A stretch of 47,667 nucleotides of DNA, taken from contig JACQZX010000086.1 of NCBI GenBank assembly GCA_016213665.1, forward strand, positions 1 to 47,667. Reading direction: 5' to 3'. Position numbers and translations under genes: made by a program. The notes under the pieces were generated by a model. The model ran no database searches and was not told where the DNA came from. It saw only the letters and a list, made by a program, of their open reading frames with translations. Positions 14,006-21,968 of this stretch are shown here, in pieces. Every line of letters starts with the position of its first letter. The first letter of the stretch is position 1. The stretch comes from Actinomycetota bacterium (GTDB lineage Bacteria > Actinomycetota > Acidimicrobiia > Acidimicrobiales > Ilumatobacteraceae).

Positions 14006-15415
14006 ATGGGACGCCAGTCGCACGACGACGTGTCGCTAGACGATCTGGTCCGCGGCGAGGAGCTGCTGTTCCTGCAGCGCATGCCCAAGACGATCGAGTT
14101 GTGGGAGCGGGCTCAGCGCTCGATGCCGGGCGGAGTGTGCACGAGTTGGTCGAGTTCGCGACCCGTGCCGGTGTGGGTCAGCCACGGGCGGGGAGCTCAC
14201 GTATGGGACGCCGACGGCACCGAGTATGTCGATGTGCATGGCGGCTACGGCGTCAATGTCGTCGGCCACGCCAACCCCGCGGTCGTGCGAGCCGTGCAGG
14301 ATCGCGTCACACAGGGCACTCACTTCGCGCAACCCACCGAGGATGCGATCTACGTGGCCGAAGCGCTGGCTGCCCGCTTCGGGTTGCCGCAATGGCGATT
14401 CACCAACTCGGGCACGGAAGCGACGATGGATGCGTTTCATCTGATGCGCGCGATCAGCGGTCGCAAGCTCGTGATCAAGATCGAGGGGACTTATCACGGC
14501 CATCATGACTCGGCGATGGTGTCGATCTTCCGCCACCAAGATCTCTTGGGTCCGGTCGACGATCCGTTCCGCGTACCGGGTCCAGGCGTCGCGCAGGAGA
14601 TGGCCGACATGTTGCGCATCGTGCCCTTCAACGATCTGACGGCCCTCGAGCGGGTACTCGATCGCCATCGTGGCCAGATCGCGGGATTGATTCTCGAGCC
14701 GATGATGATGAACGCGGGCATCATTCCGCCGCAACCCGGCTACCTGCGAGGCGTGCGCGAGCTCACGCGAGCACACGGGGTATTGCTCGCCTTCGACGAA
14801 GTGAAGACGGGCTTGGTCGTCGATTGGGGCGGGGCCACGCGACTGTTCGGAGTCACCCCCGACATCGTCTGTCTCGCCAAGGCTCTCGGCGGCGGAGTGC
14901 CGTGCGGCGCTATCGGTGGTACCGACGAGGTCATGGGCGCGATCCGCGACGGTCGCTACGACCAGATCGGAACGTTCAATGGCAACCCGCTGACGATGGC
15001 CGCAGCGCGCGCGACCCTCGAGCAGGTGCTCACCGCCGATGTCTATGGTCGCGCAGAAGCGCTCGGCAGGCGGATGCTCACTGGATCGCAGGCTGCACTG
15101 AGCGCTGCCGGCCAGCCGTCTTACGGCGAGGTGTTCGGCTTCAAGGGATCGGTGGTCTTCCACGACCGACCCGCCACCAACTACCGCGAGTTCCTCGGCA
15201 TCTCCACCGGCGTCAGCCACCTGCACTTCCTCGTGCAACACAACGGGGGTGTCTTCCTGCCGCCGTGGGGCAAGAGCGAATCCTGGACGCTCAGCGTGGC
15301 TCATTCCGACGACGACGGCGATCGCTACATCGGCAACGTCGCGCGCGTCGCCGAGATGGTTGCCGGGTTGGGCGATCGATCGTCCGAGCTGTTCACCGCC
15401 GGGAGCTACAGCTGA
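14006..15415 (+). CDS. class III PLP-dependent aminotransferase (glutamate-semialdehyde aminomutase-like)
   Basis: A 469-residue cytosolic fold-type I PLP enzyme. Visible are NSGTEATMDAFHLMRAISGR (phosphate-binding region, about 133-152), the aspartate that contacts the PLP ring in LLAFDEVKTG, and the Schiff-base lysine in VCLAKALGGGVPCGAIGG. GTFNGNPLTMAAA is typical of the glutamate-1-semialdehyde aminomutase branch. The protein is longer than HemL and carries an extra N-terminal helix, so it is more likely a catabolic or biosynthetic transaminase than HemL itself. Amino donor and acceptor are unknown. The start is supported by a leaderless -10. It converges on the CaiD-like gene with four bases between stops. 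Confidence 0.85.
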   Translation: MGRQSHDDVSLDDLVRGEELLFLQRMPKTIELWERAQRSMPGGVCTSWSSSRPVPVWVSHGRGAHVWDADGTEYVDVHGGYGVNVVGHANPAVVRAVQDRVTQGTHFAQPTEDAIYVAEALAARFGLPQWRFTNSGTEATMDAFHLMRAISGRKLVIKIEGTYHGHHDSAMVSIFRHQDLLGPVDDPFRVPGPGVAQEMADMLRIVPFNDLTALERVLDRHRGQIAGLILEPMMMNAGIIPPQPGYLRGVRELTRAHGVLLAFDEVKTGLVVDWGGATRLFGVTPDIVCLAKALGGGVPCGAIGGTDEVMGAIRDGRYDQIGTFNGNPLTMAAARATLEQVLTADVYGRAEALGRRMLTGSQAALSAAGQPSYGEVFGFKGSVVFHDRPATNYREFLGISTGVSHLHFLVQHNGGVFLPPWGKSESWTLSVAHSDDDGDRYIGNVARVAEMVAGLGDRSSELFTAGSYS

Positions 15416-15419
15416 CGAG

Positions 15420-16184
15420 TCAGCGGCCCTTCCAGACCGGGGGACGCTTTTCGGCGAACGCGCCGGTGCCTTCTTGGGCGTCGTCGGAATCAATCGCGGC
15501 GCGGTAACTCCGCATTGAACGGATCGCGGTCATCGCGTCGGCCACTTCCATGTTGGCGGTGCGGCGACCGATGTCGAGTACTGCTGCGACGCTGAGCGGC
15601 GCCGACGCCTTGATCGTGTCGGCGACTTCCTGGGCCGTAGCGAGCAGATCGGCGGCTGGAACGACTTTGTTGACGAGACCGTAGTGCGCTGCCTCCGCCG
15701 CCGGCATCCGCCTGCCGGTAAGCAGCAACTCGCGGGCGATGTGCTCGGGCAGTAGGCGGGGTAGGCGAACACTGCCGGCGTCGGGCAGCAATCCCAGGGT
15801 TGCCTCCGGGAGGAAGAACTCGGCGTGATCGGCGGCGACGATCAGATCTGCGGCCATCGCGATCTCGAAACCGCCGCCCACCGCCATTCCGTTTACGGCT
15901 GCGATCACCGGCTTGCGGCGGTCGGGTAGATCGGGGAAGCCACCGAAGCCGCCGACCCCGTTGTCGACATCGAACTCTTCGCCGGCGGCGAGATCCCAGC
16001 CGGCGCAGAAGAAGCGCTCGCCGGCGCCGGTGATGATCACAACACGCACGCCCGGGTCGCGTTCGAGCTCGACGAACGCCTCGCCCATCGCGCGGCTGGT
16101 GACCGAGTCGATCGCGTTGGCCTTCGGGCGGTCGATGGTGAGCACCGCGATCTGATTTGCCACAGCAACTCTGAATCCAGTCAT
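15420..16184 (-). CDS. caiD-like: CaiD-like enoyl-CoA hydratase/carnitinyl-CoA dehydratase
   Basis: A 254-residue crotonase-fold protein. The oxyanion-hole blocks are FFCAGWDLAAGEE (about 58-70) and GMAVGGGFEIAMAADLIVAA, with FLPEATLGLLPDAG and LLTGRRMPAAEAAHYGLVNKV after them. By memory, the blocks AGWDL, GGGFE-A-AADFIV, LPEA-LG-VPD-G and TGRRM match E. coli CaiD unusually well, so hydration of crotonobetainyl-CoA to carnitinyl-CoA is a good guess. Other short enoyl-CoA substrates are not excluded. The ATG shares one base with the stop of the upstream NDP-forming acyl-CoA ligase gene (TGATG). The two are thus one operon, next to a carnitine-dehydrogenase operon. The longer frame reaching 16484 overlaps the ligase and is ignored. 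Confidence 0.8.
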   Translation of the reverse strand: MTGFRVAVANQIAVLTIDRPKANAIDSVTSRAMGEAFVELERDPGVRVVIITGAGERFFCAGWDLAAGEEFDVDNGVGGFGGFPDLPDRRKPVIAAVNGMAVGGGFEIAMAADLIVAADHAEFFLPEATLGLLPDAGSVRLPRLLPEHIARELLLTGRRMPAAEAAHYGLVNKVVPAADLLATAQEVADTIKASAPLSVAAVLDIGRRTANMEVADAMTAIRSMRSYRAAIDSDDAQEGTGAFAEKRPPVWKGR

Positions 16185-18223
16185 CAATCCTCCACAACCA
16201 GCAGCGCGTCGACTGCCGTAGCTCCGCGTCTGCCGACGAGCACCGGGTTCAATTCGATCTCGACGATGTCGCTGCCAACCACTGCATCGCAAAGCCGGGC
16301 GATCAGGTCGACGAGTGCGTCGACGTCGGCCGGCGGCCGACCGCGGAAACCGCGCAACAGCGCAGCGCTGCGCAGTCTGTCGGGCGCGTGTCGTAGCTCG
16401 TCGGCAGTGACCGGGGCCAGCAGGTGGGTGACGTCGTTCCACAGTTCCGTCGTCACGCCACCATGGCCGAGACTCACCAACCATCCGATCGGTGGATCGC
16501 GGCGCACGCCGACCAGTACCTCGGCGACGACGTCGGTGACCGTCGCCTCGACCAGGTATCCGAGTGACGAGTTTGGCATCGCGCCGAGGGCCGCGGACAG
16601 GGCGGCGGCGTCGGGCACGCCCACTCGAACCGCACCCGCCTCGCTCTTGTGCGCGTGCCCCAACGACTTCAGCGTTATCGGGTACCCGAAGTCGTCGGCC
16701 GTCGCCTGCACGTGCTGTGCGGAGACTGCACGGCCGATAGGAACCGCGACACCCATCGCCGACAATCTCTCCTTGGCTTTCGCTTCGTCAACCAAACGCG
16801 TCCGGGCGGCGGCGCCAGCGGGCGCGTGTCTGCCGCTTGCCGCCAACTGCCCCACGCTCGCGGCGGCGGCGAGCGCTGCGAGTGTTTCGGAGAGCCCGAG
16901 CAGCGCAGTAAGCCCGCGTTGCGCTAGATGGTCGCGAAACGGTTTGTCGATGCATTCGGCGAGCGTCGCCACCACGATTGCGCGACCACCGGTCGCCGCC
17001 GCGGCATCGGCCAGCGCGTCGGCGGCGAGATACCACGCCGCCGGATCGTTGTCGGTGGCAGTCGGTCCATCGAGCAGCAACATCGTCATATCCTGTGGGC
17101 CGTCCATCACTGCTGTGAACGTGCGCGTCATCGCCGCGTGATCACCCCACATGAACGTCTGGTAATCGAAGGGATTGCCGACGGTCACCAATTCGGTGAC
17201 CGTCGCCGCGATTCGCGCCTGGTGTTCGACGCCGAACGGCTCGAAGCGCAGCGTTGTGCCTTCACTGCGGTCGGCAACGAGCGACGCCTCGCCACCCGAA
17301 CAGCTGAGCGAAACGATGCGTCTTCCTGATAGTCGACCGCCGTTGTCGAGCAGCTTGAGAGTCTCCAACATCTCCGCCGGCGTGCGAACGGTAGCGACGC
17401 CGTAGCGGGCGAAGAGCGCGTCGTAGGCGGCGGCGCGCCCGGCCATCGATCCGGTGTGTGAGTTGGCTATCTGCGCACCGGCGGCGGAGCGTCCGGTCTG
17501 CAGCGCCACCAAACCGATTTCGCGTTCGGCCGCGCGTTCGGCAACCTCCGCAAATCGTTGTGCGTCGCGAACCGCTTCCAGGAAGAGGCCGATGGCGGTG
17601 ATGCGGTCGTCGTCGAGCAGCGCCGCTACTGCGTCCTCGGAGCCGAGGCTTGCCTGGTTGCCGACTGAGATCATCGTGCCGAGACGTAGACCGCGCTGCT
17701 GGAACGTGAAGTTGACGGCAACGTTGCCGCTCTGCGAGACGATTGCCACGCCACGCTCGTGGCGACCGCAGCCGTGTTCGTCGGGCCACAGCGCGACGCG
17801 ATCGAAGGTGTTGACGAAGCCGTAGCAGTTCGGACCGAAGAACGGCATCGCGCCCGCGGCCTGTAATAGCTCGGCCTGTAGGTCGTCGTCGTCGGTCTCG
17901 GCGAAGCCACTGCTGTAGCAGACCGCGCCGCCCGCCCCCATTCGACTGATCGTGTGGATCGCCTCGATGGTCGCGTGGCGGTTGACCCCGAGAAAGACTG
18001 CGTCGGGGATGCCGGGCAGCTCGTCGAGCGAGGGCAGGCACGCGATGCCGGCGATGTCGTCGCGCTTGGGGTGCACCGGCCAGATCGCCCCTTCGAAGCC
18101 AAGCTTGAGGCACTGGCGCACGACCCGCTCCGCTGGCCCACCACCGACAACGGCGATCGATCGCGGCGCGAGCAGCCGACCCAACTTGGGCACGCCGCAA
18201 TCAGACTTGCCGAATTCGGACAC
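16184..18223 (-). CDS. NDP-forming acyl-CoA synthetase (fused alpha-beta type)
   Basis: A 679-residue protein with the domain order of ADP-forming acetyl-CoA synthetases. A CoA-binding Rossmann domain comes first (APRSIAVVGGGPAERVV, about 19-110). Succinyl-CoA-synthetase-like flavodoxin domains follow (FFGPNCYGFVN, VSQSGNVAVNF). Within them is the phosphorylated histidine loop ANSHTGSMAG. The C-terminus is an ATP-grasp half (about 460-679; LVDEAKAKERLSAMGVAVP, GYPITLKSLGHAHKSEAGAV, ELNPVLVG). It joins a carboxylic acid to CoA, conserving energy as NTP in reverse. Its partner is the CaiD-like hydratase, overlapping by one base, so a crotonobetaine- or butyrobetaine-type acid is a candidate substrate. 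Start is GTG with TAACCT six bases upstream. Confidence 0.85.
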   Translation of the reverse strand: MSEFGKSDCGVPKLGRLLAPRSIAVVGGGPAERVVRQCLKLGFEGAIWPVHPKRDDIAGIACLPSLDELPGIPDAVFLGVNRHATIEAIHTISRMGAGGAVCYSSGFAETDDDDLQAELLQAAGAMPFFGPNCYGFVNTFDRVALWPDEHGCGRHERGVAIVSQSGNVAVNFTFQQRGLRLGTMISVGNQASLGSEDAVAALLDDDRITAIGLFLEAVRDAQRFAEVAERAAEREIGLVALQTGRSAAGAQIANSHTGSMAGRAAAYDALFARYGVATVRTPAEMLETLKLLDNGGRLSGRRIVSLSCSGGEASLVADRSEGTTLRFEPFGVEHQARIAATVTELVTVGNPFDYQTFMWGDHAAMTRTFTAVMDGPQDMTMLLLDGPTATDNDPAAWYLAADALADAAAATGGRAIVVATLAECIDKPFRDHLAQRGLTALLGLSETLAALAAAASVGQLAASGRHAPAGAAARTRLVDEAKAKERLSAMGVAVPIGRAVSAQHVQATADDFGYPITLKSLGHAHKSEAGAVRVGVPDAAALSAALGAMPNSSLGYLVEATVTDVVAEVLVGVRRDPPIGWLVSLGHGGVTTELWNDVTHLLAPVTADELRHAPDRLRSAALLRGFRGRPPADVDALVDLIARLCDAVVGSDIVEIELNPVLVGRRGATAVDALLVVED

Positions 18224-18229
18224 CGATGC

Positions 18230-18235
18230 AGGTTA
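18230..18235 (-). promoter_or_regulatory. leaderless -10 box for the acyl-CoA ligase operon
   Basis: TAACCT on the minus strand, six bases (GCATCG), GTG at 18223. Hexamer and spacing match those before the aldehyde dehydrogenase at 3581. Confidence 0.65.
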
Positions 18236-18239
18236 GTAG

Positions 18240-18245
18240 CACACT
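18240..18245 (+). promoter_or_regulatory. possible leaderless -10 box for the amidase
   Basis: CACACT, six bases (GTCACG), GTG at 18252. The same CACACT-6-GTG layout precedes the patatin gene. It lies only four bases from the divergent -10 of the ligase operon. Confidence 0.4.
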
Positions 18246-18251
18246 GTCACG

Positions 18252-19676
18252 GTGGATGATCTGATCTATCGCAGTGCAACAGACGTTCTCGCCGCCTTTC
18301 GCACCAAACAGTTGTCGCCGGTGGAGTACTTAGACGAGTTGATCGATCGCATCGAACTACTGGAACCGACGATCAACGCGGTTGCCGAGCGTCGCTACGA
18401 GGAAGCCCGCGCCGAGGCACAGTCGGCGACTGAGCGCTATGCGCGCAGGAGGGGCACGGTGTTGGCCCTCGACGGATTGCCGGTGGCGGTCAAAGAGGAA
18501 CATCCGATGGTTGGCCGTTCTTGGGTTCAGGGTTCGCTGGTGCTGGCCGACGAGGTCGCAACGATCGATCATCCGATCGTCGAACGTATCCAGGCTGCCG
18601 GCGCGGTCGTGCATATCCGAACGACCACTCCCGAGTTCTGCTGCGCCGGTTTCTGCCACAGCCGTCTGTGGGGAATCACCCGTAACCCGTGGAACACCGA
18701 TTATTCGCCGGGGGGATCGTCGGGAGGTTCCGGTGCGGCACTGGCCGCCGGCTACGCGCCGCTGGCCACGGGCAGCGATATCGGCGGCTCGATTCGTGTC
18801 CCGGCTTCTCTCAGCGGAGTTGTCGGTTTCAAGCCACCGTGGGCACGTGTGCCGGCGCTGCCGCCGTACAACCTCGACCAGTTCTGCCACGACGGGCCAA
18901 TTGCGCGCACGGTAGATGATTGTGCGCTGATCGAGGACGCGATCGCAGGCCGCCATTGGCGCGATGTTGCGTCCTTGCCCAACCCGCCGGTCTTGGTCGG
19001 CGCGTTTGGCGATTGTCGTGGCGTGCGCGTGGCGGTTTGCCCGACGCTCGGTGACTGGCCACTCGACCCGGCCGTCGCGAGTAATACGCAATCTGTGGCC
19101 GACGCGTTGGCGACGGCTGGCTGCATCGTCGAGCACGTGACTCTGCCCTGGACGATGCACGAAATCTGGGCAGCCGCGCAATCGCATTTCCGGGCGATCA
19201 TGGGTGCCGGTATTGCGCAGGTCGAGCAGGCGCACGGCGATCTTCTGAGCGACTACACCCGTGCCTTCGCGGAAACGATGACTGAGCCCGGTCTCGGTTT
19301 CTACGAAGGGTTGGAACTCGAGGGTCGGCTGTGGGAACCACTGGGTCGACTGTTCGAACGCTTCGACGTACTGCTGTGTCCGACGATGGCCACCGACGGC
19401 TTCCTGGCCGGCGAGTCTTACCTTGCGGGTGGGATGGATGTCGGCACTGGTCATGTGCATCACCACATCCTCGGTGCGATGACGCTGCCCTTCAACTTGT
19501 TCAGTCGCTGTCCGGTCTTGTCGGTGCCGTCGGGTCGCGCAGCCAACGGCGTGCCGACGGGAGTACAAGTGGTGGCTAAGCCCTACGACGATCTGATTGC
19601 ATTCACGGTCGCTCGCGCCGTGGAAGCGGCAGGTGCCGGCTTCACCCACGCCGACTGGCGACCCCCGCTCTCGTAG
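18252..19676 (+). CDS. amidase-signature family amidohydrolase
   Basis: A 474-residue amidase-signature enzyme that hydrolyses a C-N amide bond with a Ser-cis-Ser-Lys triad. Lys81 is in LPVAVKEEH, the bridging serine in GGSSGGSG (about 155-161), and the nucleophile Ser180 in GSDIGGSIRVPAS. Length is normal. GatA is unlikely because gatB and gatC are absent and the C-terminus is of the stand-alone type. It sits between the ligase/CaiD operon and the carnitine-dehydrogenase operon, and is divergent from the former. An amide of a betaine-like acid, for example carnitinamide, is therefore conceivable as substrate. That is inference from position only. Start is GTG. Confidence 0.8.
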   Translation: MDDLIYRSATDVLAAFRTKQLSPVEYLDELIDRIELLEPTINAVAERRYEEARAEAQSATERYARRRGTVLALDGLPVAVKEEHPMVGRSWVQGSLVLADEVATIDHPIVERIQAAGAVVHIRTTTPEFCCAGFCHSRLWGITRNPWNTDYSPGGSSGGSGAALAAGYAPLATGSDIGGSIRVPASLSGVVGFKPPWARVPALPPYNLDQFCHDGPIARTVDDCALIEDAIAGRHWRDVASLPNPPVLVGAFGDCRGVRVAVCPTLGDWPLDPAVASNTQSVADALATAGCIVEHVTLPWTMHEIWAAAQSHFRAIMGAGIAQVEQAHGDLLSDYTRAFAETMTEPGLGFYEGLELEGRLWEPLGRLFERFDVLLCPTMATDGFLAGESYLAGGMDVGTGHVHHHILGAMTLPFNLFSRCPVLSVPSGRAANGVPTGVQVVAKPYDDLIAFTVARAVEAAGAGFTHADWRPPLS

Positions 19677-19698
19677 CGCGGCTCGACACGATGCCGCA

Positions 19699-20862
19699 TC
19701 AACCGCCTAGCGGACGCAACATTGCCCGCGAGATGATGTGGCGCTGGATCTCGCTCGTGCCATCCCAGATGCGATCGACGCGCGTGTCGCGCCACATGCG
19801 CTCGAGTGGCAGTTCGTCCATCAGTCCCATGCCGCCCAAGATCTGAATCGCCTCGTCGGTCACGAACTGGCACATCTCGGTGGCGAACACCTTGGCCATC
19901 GCCATGTCTTCGTCGCTGCCGGTGCCATTGGCATCGCGCCAGGCGGCGCGCAGCGTGAGTAGCTCGGCCGCCTCCCATTGCGTGCGCATGTCGGCGAGCT
20001 TGAACGACACGCCCTGGAACTTGCCGATCTGCTGGCCGAACTGCACACGGGTAGCCGCCCACTCGGTGGCGATGGCGAGCGCGCGTCGTGCCCGTCCGAC
20101 GCACACCGCGGCGACCTGCAGGCGGGTGGAGCCGAGCCACTCGTTGGCGGCATCGAAACCGCGGTGTTCCTCGCCGAGGATCTTGCGGACGGGCACGCGA
20201 CAGTTATCGAAGTTGATGATGCAGTTGTGGTAGCCCTTGTTCGAGACGCAGTTGTAGCCGTGCAGCACCTCGCAGCCCGGGGTATCGAAGTCGACGAGGA
20301 AACCGGTGATGCGTTTCTTAGGCCCGCGGCTGGTGTGCTCTTCGCCGGTGGCGGCGAACAGGATCACGTAGTCGGCCAGGTCGGCATGGCTGATGAAGTG
20401 CTTGACGCCGTTGATCACGTAGTCGTCGCCGTCGCGCACGGCGGTGCACTTCATCCCGCGCACATCACTACCCGCGTCGGGTTCGCTCATCGCCAGGCAA
20501 TCGACGCGTCGGCCGTCGATGGTTGGCCGCAGGTACTCGTCGATCTGATCATCCCGGCACGCGCGCAGGATGTTCGAGGGGCGCGCGACGATGTATTGCA
20601 AGGCGTAAGACGTGACACCGAACTCACGATCGACAAGGGTGGTGCCGAAGCTGTCGAGTCCACCACCGCCCAACTCGGCCGGCATGTTCGCGGCGTAGAG
20701 ACCGGCGGCGAGTGACCGCTTGCGAATCTGCTCGACGAGTTCCGGCGGAACAGTGCCGCTCTTGTCGACGGCCGCCTCATGCGGGATCAGTTCCTTCTCG
20801 GTGAACGACCGGACAGTCTCGACAATCATCTCGTGTTCGGGCGACAGGTCGAATTGCATCAC
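19699..20862 (-). CDS. acyl-CoA dehydrogenase, last gene of the carnitine-type operon
   Basis: A 387-residue FAD flavoprotein of the acyl-CoA dehydrogenase family, forming a 2,3-enoyl-CoA. N-terminal helical domain, beta-domain signature (CLAMSEPDAGSDVRGMKC, about 126-143) and C-terminal FAD/dimer block (GGMGLMDELPLERMWRDTR) are all present. At the usual catalytic base position the sequence is IWDGTSEIQ, so Asp367 replaces the Glu found in IYEGTSQIQ of medium-chain enzymes. Its ATG overlaps the stop of the thioesterase fusion gene by four bases, making it gene 7 of the operon starting at 28076. In that setting, oxidation of gamma-butyrobetainyl-CoA to crotonobetainyl-CoA is a reasonable guess. 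Confidence 0.85.
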   Translation of the reverse strand: MMQFDLSPEHEMIVETVRSFTEKELIPHEAAVDKSGTVPPELVEQIRKRSLAAGLYAANMPAELGGGGLDSFGTTLVDREFGVTSYALQYIVARPSNILRACRDDQIDEYLRPTIDGRRVDCLAMSEPDAGSDVRGMKCTAVRDGDDYVINGVKHFISHADLADYVILFAATGEEHTSRGPKKRITGFLVDFDTPGCEVLHGYNCVSNKGYHNCIINFDNCRVPVRKILGEEHRGFDAANEWLGSTRLQVAAVCVGRARRALAIATEWAATRVQFGQQIGKFQGVSFKLADMRTQWEAAELLTLRAAWRDANGTGSDEDMAMAKVFATEMCQFVTDEAIQILGGMGLMDELPLERMWRDTRVDRIWDGTSEIQRHIISRAMLRPLGG

Positions 20863-21956
20863 GAGCTCCTGAACGGGGAGGGGAGATGCATGACGCTACC
20901 TACCTGCTGGGGAATGGGGAGAGCGGCGTGCGCGGCTGCGATGGCTGCGAGCGCCGCGGCGACGTTGGGTTGAATCGGTGCCGAGCGCCCAGCGGCCATG
21001 TCGACGTGCACCAACATCTGCTCGGCCGTGCACAACAACGCGTTGGTGCCGCCGTGGTACATCGAGTGCACGAGGTGCAATCGTTTGGCGTCGACTCCGA
21101 GGACTTGTGTCTCGAACGTGATCGGTTCGTGCACCGACACCTCGAGCAGGTAGTGGACGTGGGTCTCGACGGTGTAGAAGCTGTGGCCACCCGCGCGGTA
21201 CTCCTCGTCGTCGCCGATGTAGCGAAACAACGCGTCGCTTGCCCAACCCGCCGCGGTCAGGTAGGCCGCCTCGGTCATGTGGCCGTTGTAATCCACCCAA
21301 TCGGGTTCCACCGGCGTGTTGTACAAGGCGAGCGGTGTCGCGACGACATCGCCGGGCCTCCACGGCGGGCACGCTCCGGCGGAGTAGCGCAACGCTTCGC
21401 GACGGGCGATGGCCTCGCCGGCGCCGTTGGTGATGTGTGTTCCGGTAGCTCGCAGGGCACGCATGAGGGCGATGATCGTGTCGGCGTCACCGTCGGCCAG
21501 CCGCACGATGTCGTCGCCCAGTCGCGCGCGCTCGGCCGCACTCGCTTCCGGTCCGACCGGCGTCATCCCCAGCGACATGTAGAAGCTCGCGAGTCCGGCG
21601 GGAGCCGCGCTCGACAACTCGACGAGCGGCAGCAGATGAATCGGGGAGCACCCGCAGGCAGTGGACTCTGTGGCAATCATTCCTCGCGCTGTCACCGGCA
21701 CGTCACCCGTGACCTGTTGTACGACGTCGGCGGCAGCGATCTCATCGGCGGTGCCAACGCGCAGCCGTGTTGGATCAGCGCCGGGAAAGAGTCCAAGTCG
21801 TTGCGCCGATGGCCACAGGTCGGCAACTGCCGCAGCGACGTTGCGATCGTCGACGACGACATCGAGCCCGGCGGCAAGGAACCTCGTCGCCCACTCGGCA
21901 GCGCGCGCTCCAGCTCCGACCACCGCGACGACCCTCGGATGTGCCGCTGCGTGCAT
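20859..21956 (-). CDS. degenerate carnitine-dehydrogenase-like domain fused to a hotdog thioesterase
   Basis: A 365-residue two-part protein. Residues about 8-190 resemble the N-terminal half of 3-hydroxyacyl-CoA/carnitine dehydrogenases. The nucleotide loop reads VVAVVGAGARAAEWATRFL, not GxGxxG. The catalytic HPFNP block is replaced by CSPIHLLPLVEL, and the whole C-terminal dehydrogenase domain is missing. Residues about 210-365 are a hotdog thioesterase (EPDWVDYNGHMTEAAYLTAA, HSFYTVETHVHYL, DAKRLHLVHSMYH), closely parallel to the thioesterase half of the next gene upstream. It probably works as a thioesterase, perhaps on betainyl-CoA or carnitinyl-CoA. It begins 12 bases after its complete paralogue and overlaps the acyl-CoA dehydrogenase gene by four bases. 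Confidence 0.75.
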   Translation of the reverse strand: MHAAAHPRVVAVVGAGARAAEWATRFLAAGLDVVVDDRNVAAAVADLWPSAQRLGLFPGADPTRLRVGTADEIAAADVVQQVTGDVPVTARGMIATESTACGCSPIHLLPLVELSSAAPAGLASFYMSLGMTPVGPEASAAERARLGDDIVRLADGDADTIIALMRALRATGTHITNGAGEAIARREALRYSAGACPPWRPGDVVATPLALYNTPVEPDWVDYNGHMTEAAYLTAAGWASDALFRYIGDDEEYRAGGHSFYTVETHVHYLLEVSVHEPITFETQVLGVDAKRLHLVHSMYHGGTNALLCTAEQMLVHVDMAAGRSAPIQPNVAAALAAIAAAHAALPIPQQVGSVMHLPSPFRSS

Positions 21957-21968
21957 GAAACCCTCGGA

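Noticed and set aside
14036-15493. 485-codon minus-strand open frame opposite the aminotransferase
   Set aside because: Antisense to a gene with PLP motifs and a promoter; composition is that of a shadow frame.
18252-19676. GatA subunit of the amidotransferase
   Set aside because: No gatB or gatC is nearby, and the C-terminal part reads as a stand-alone amidase.
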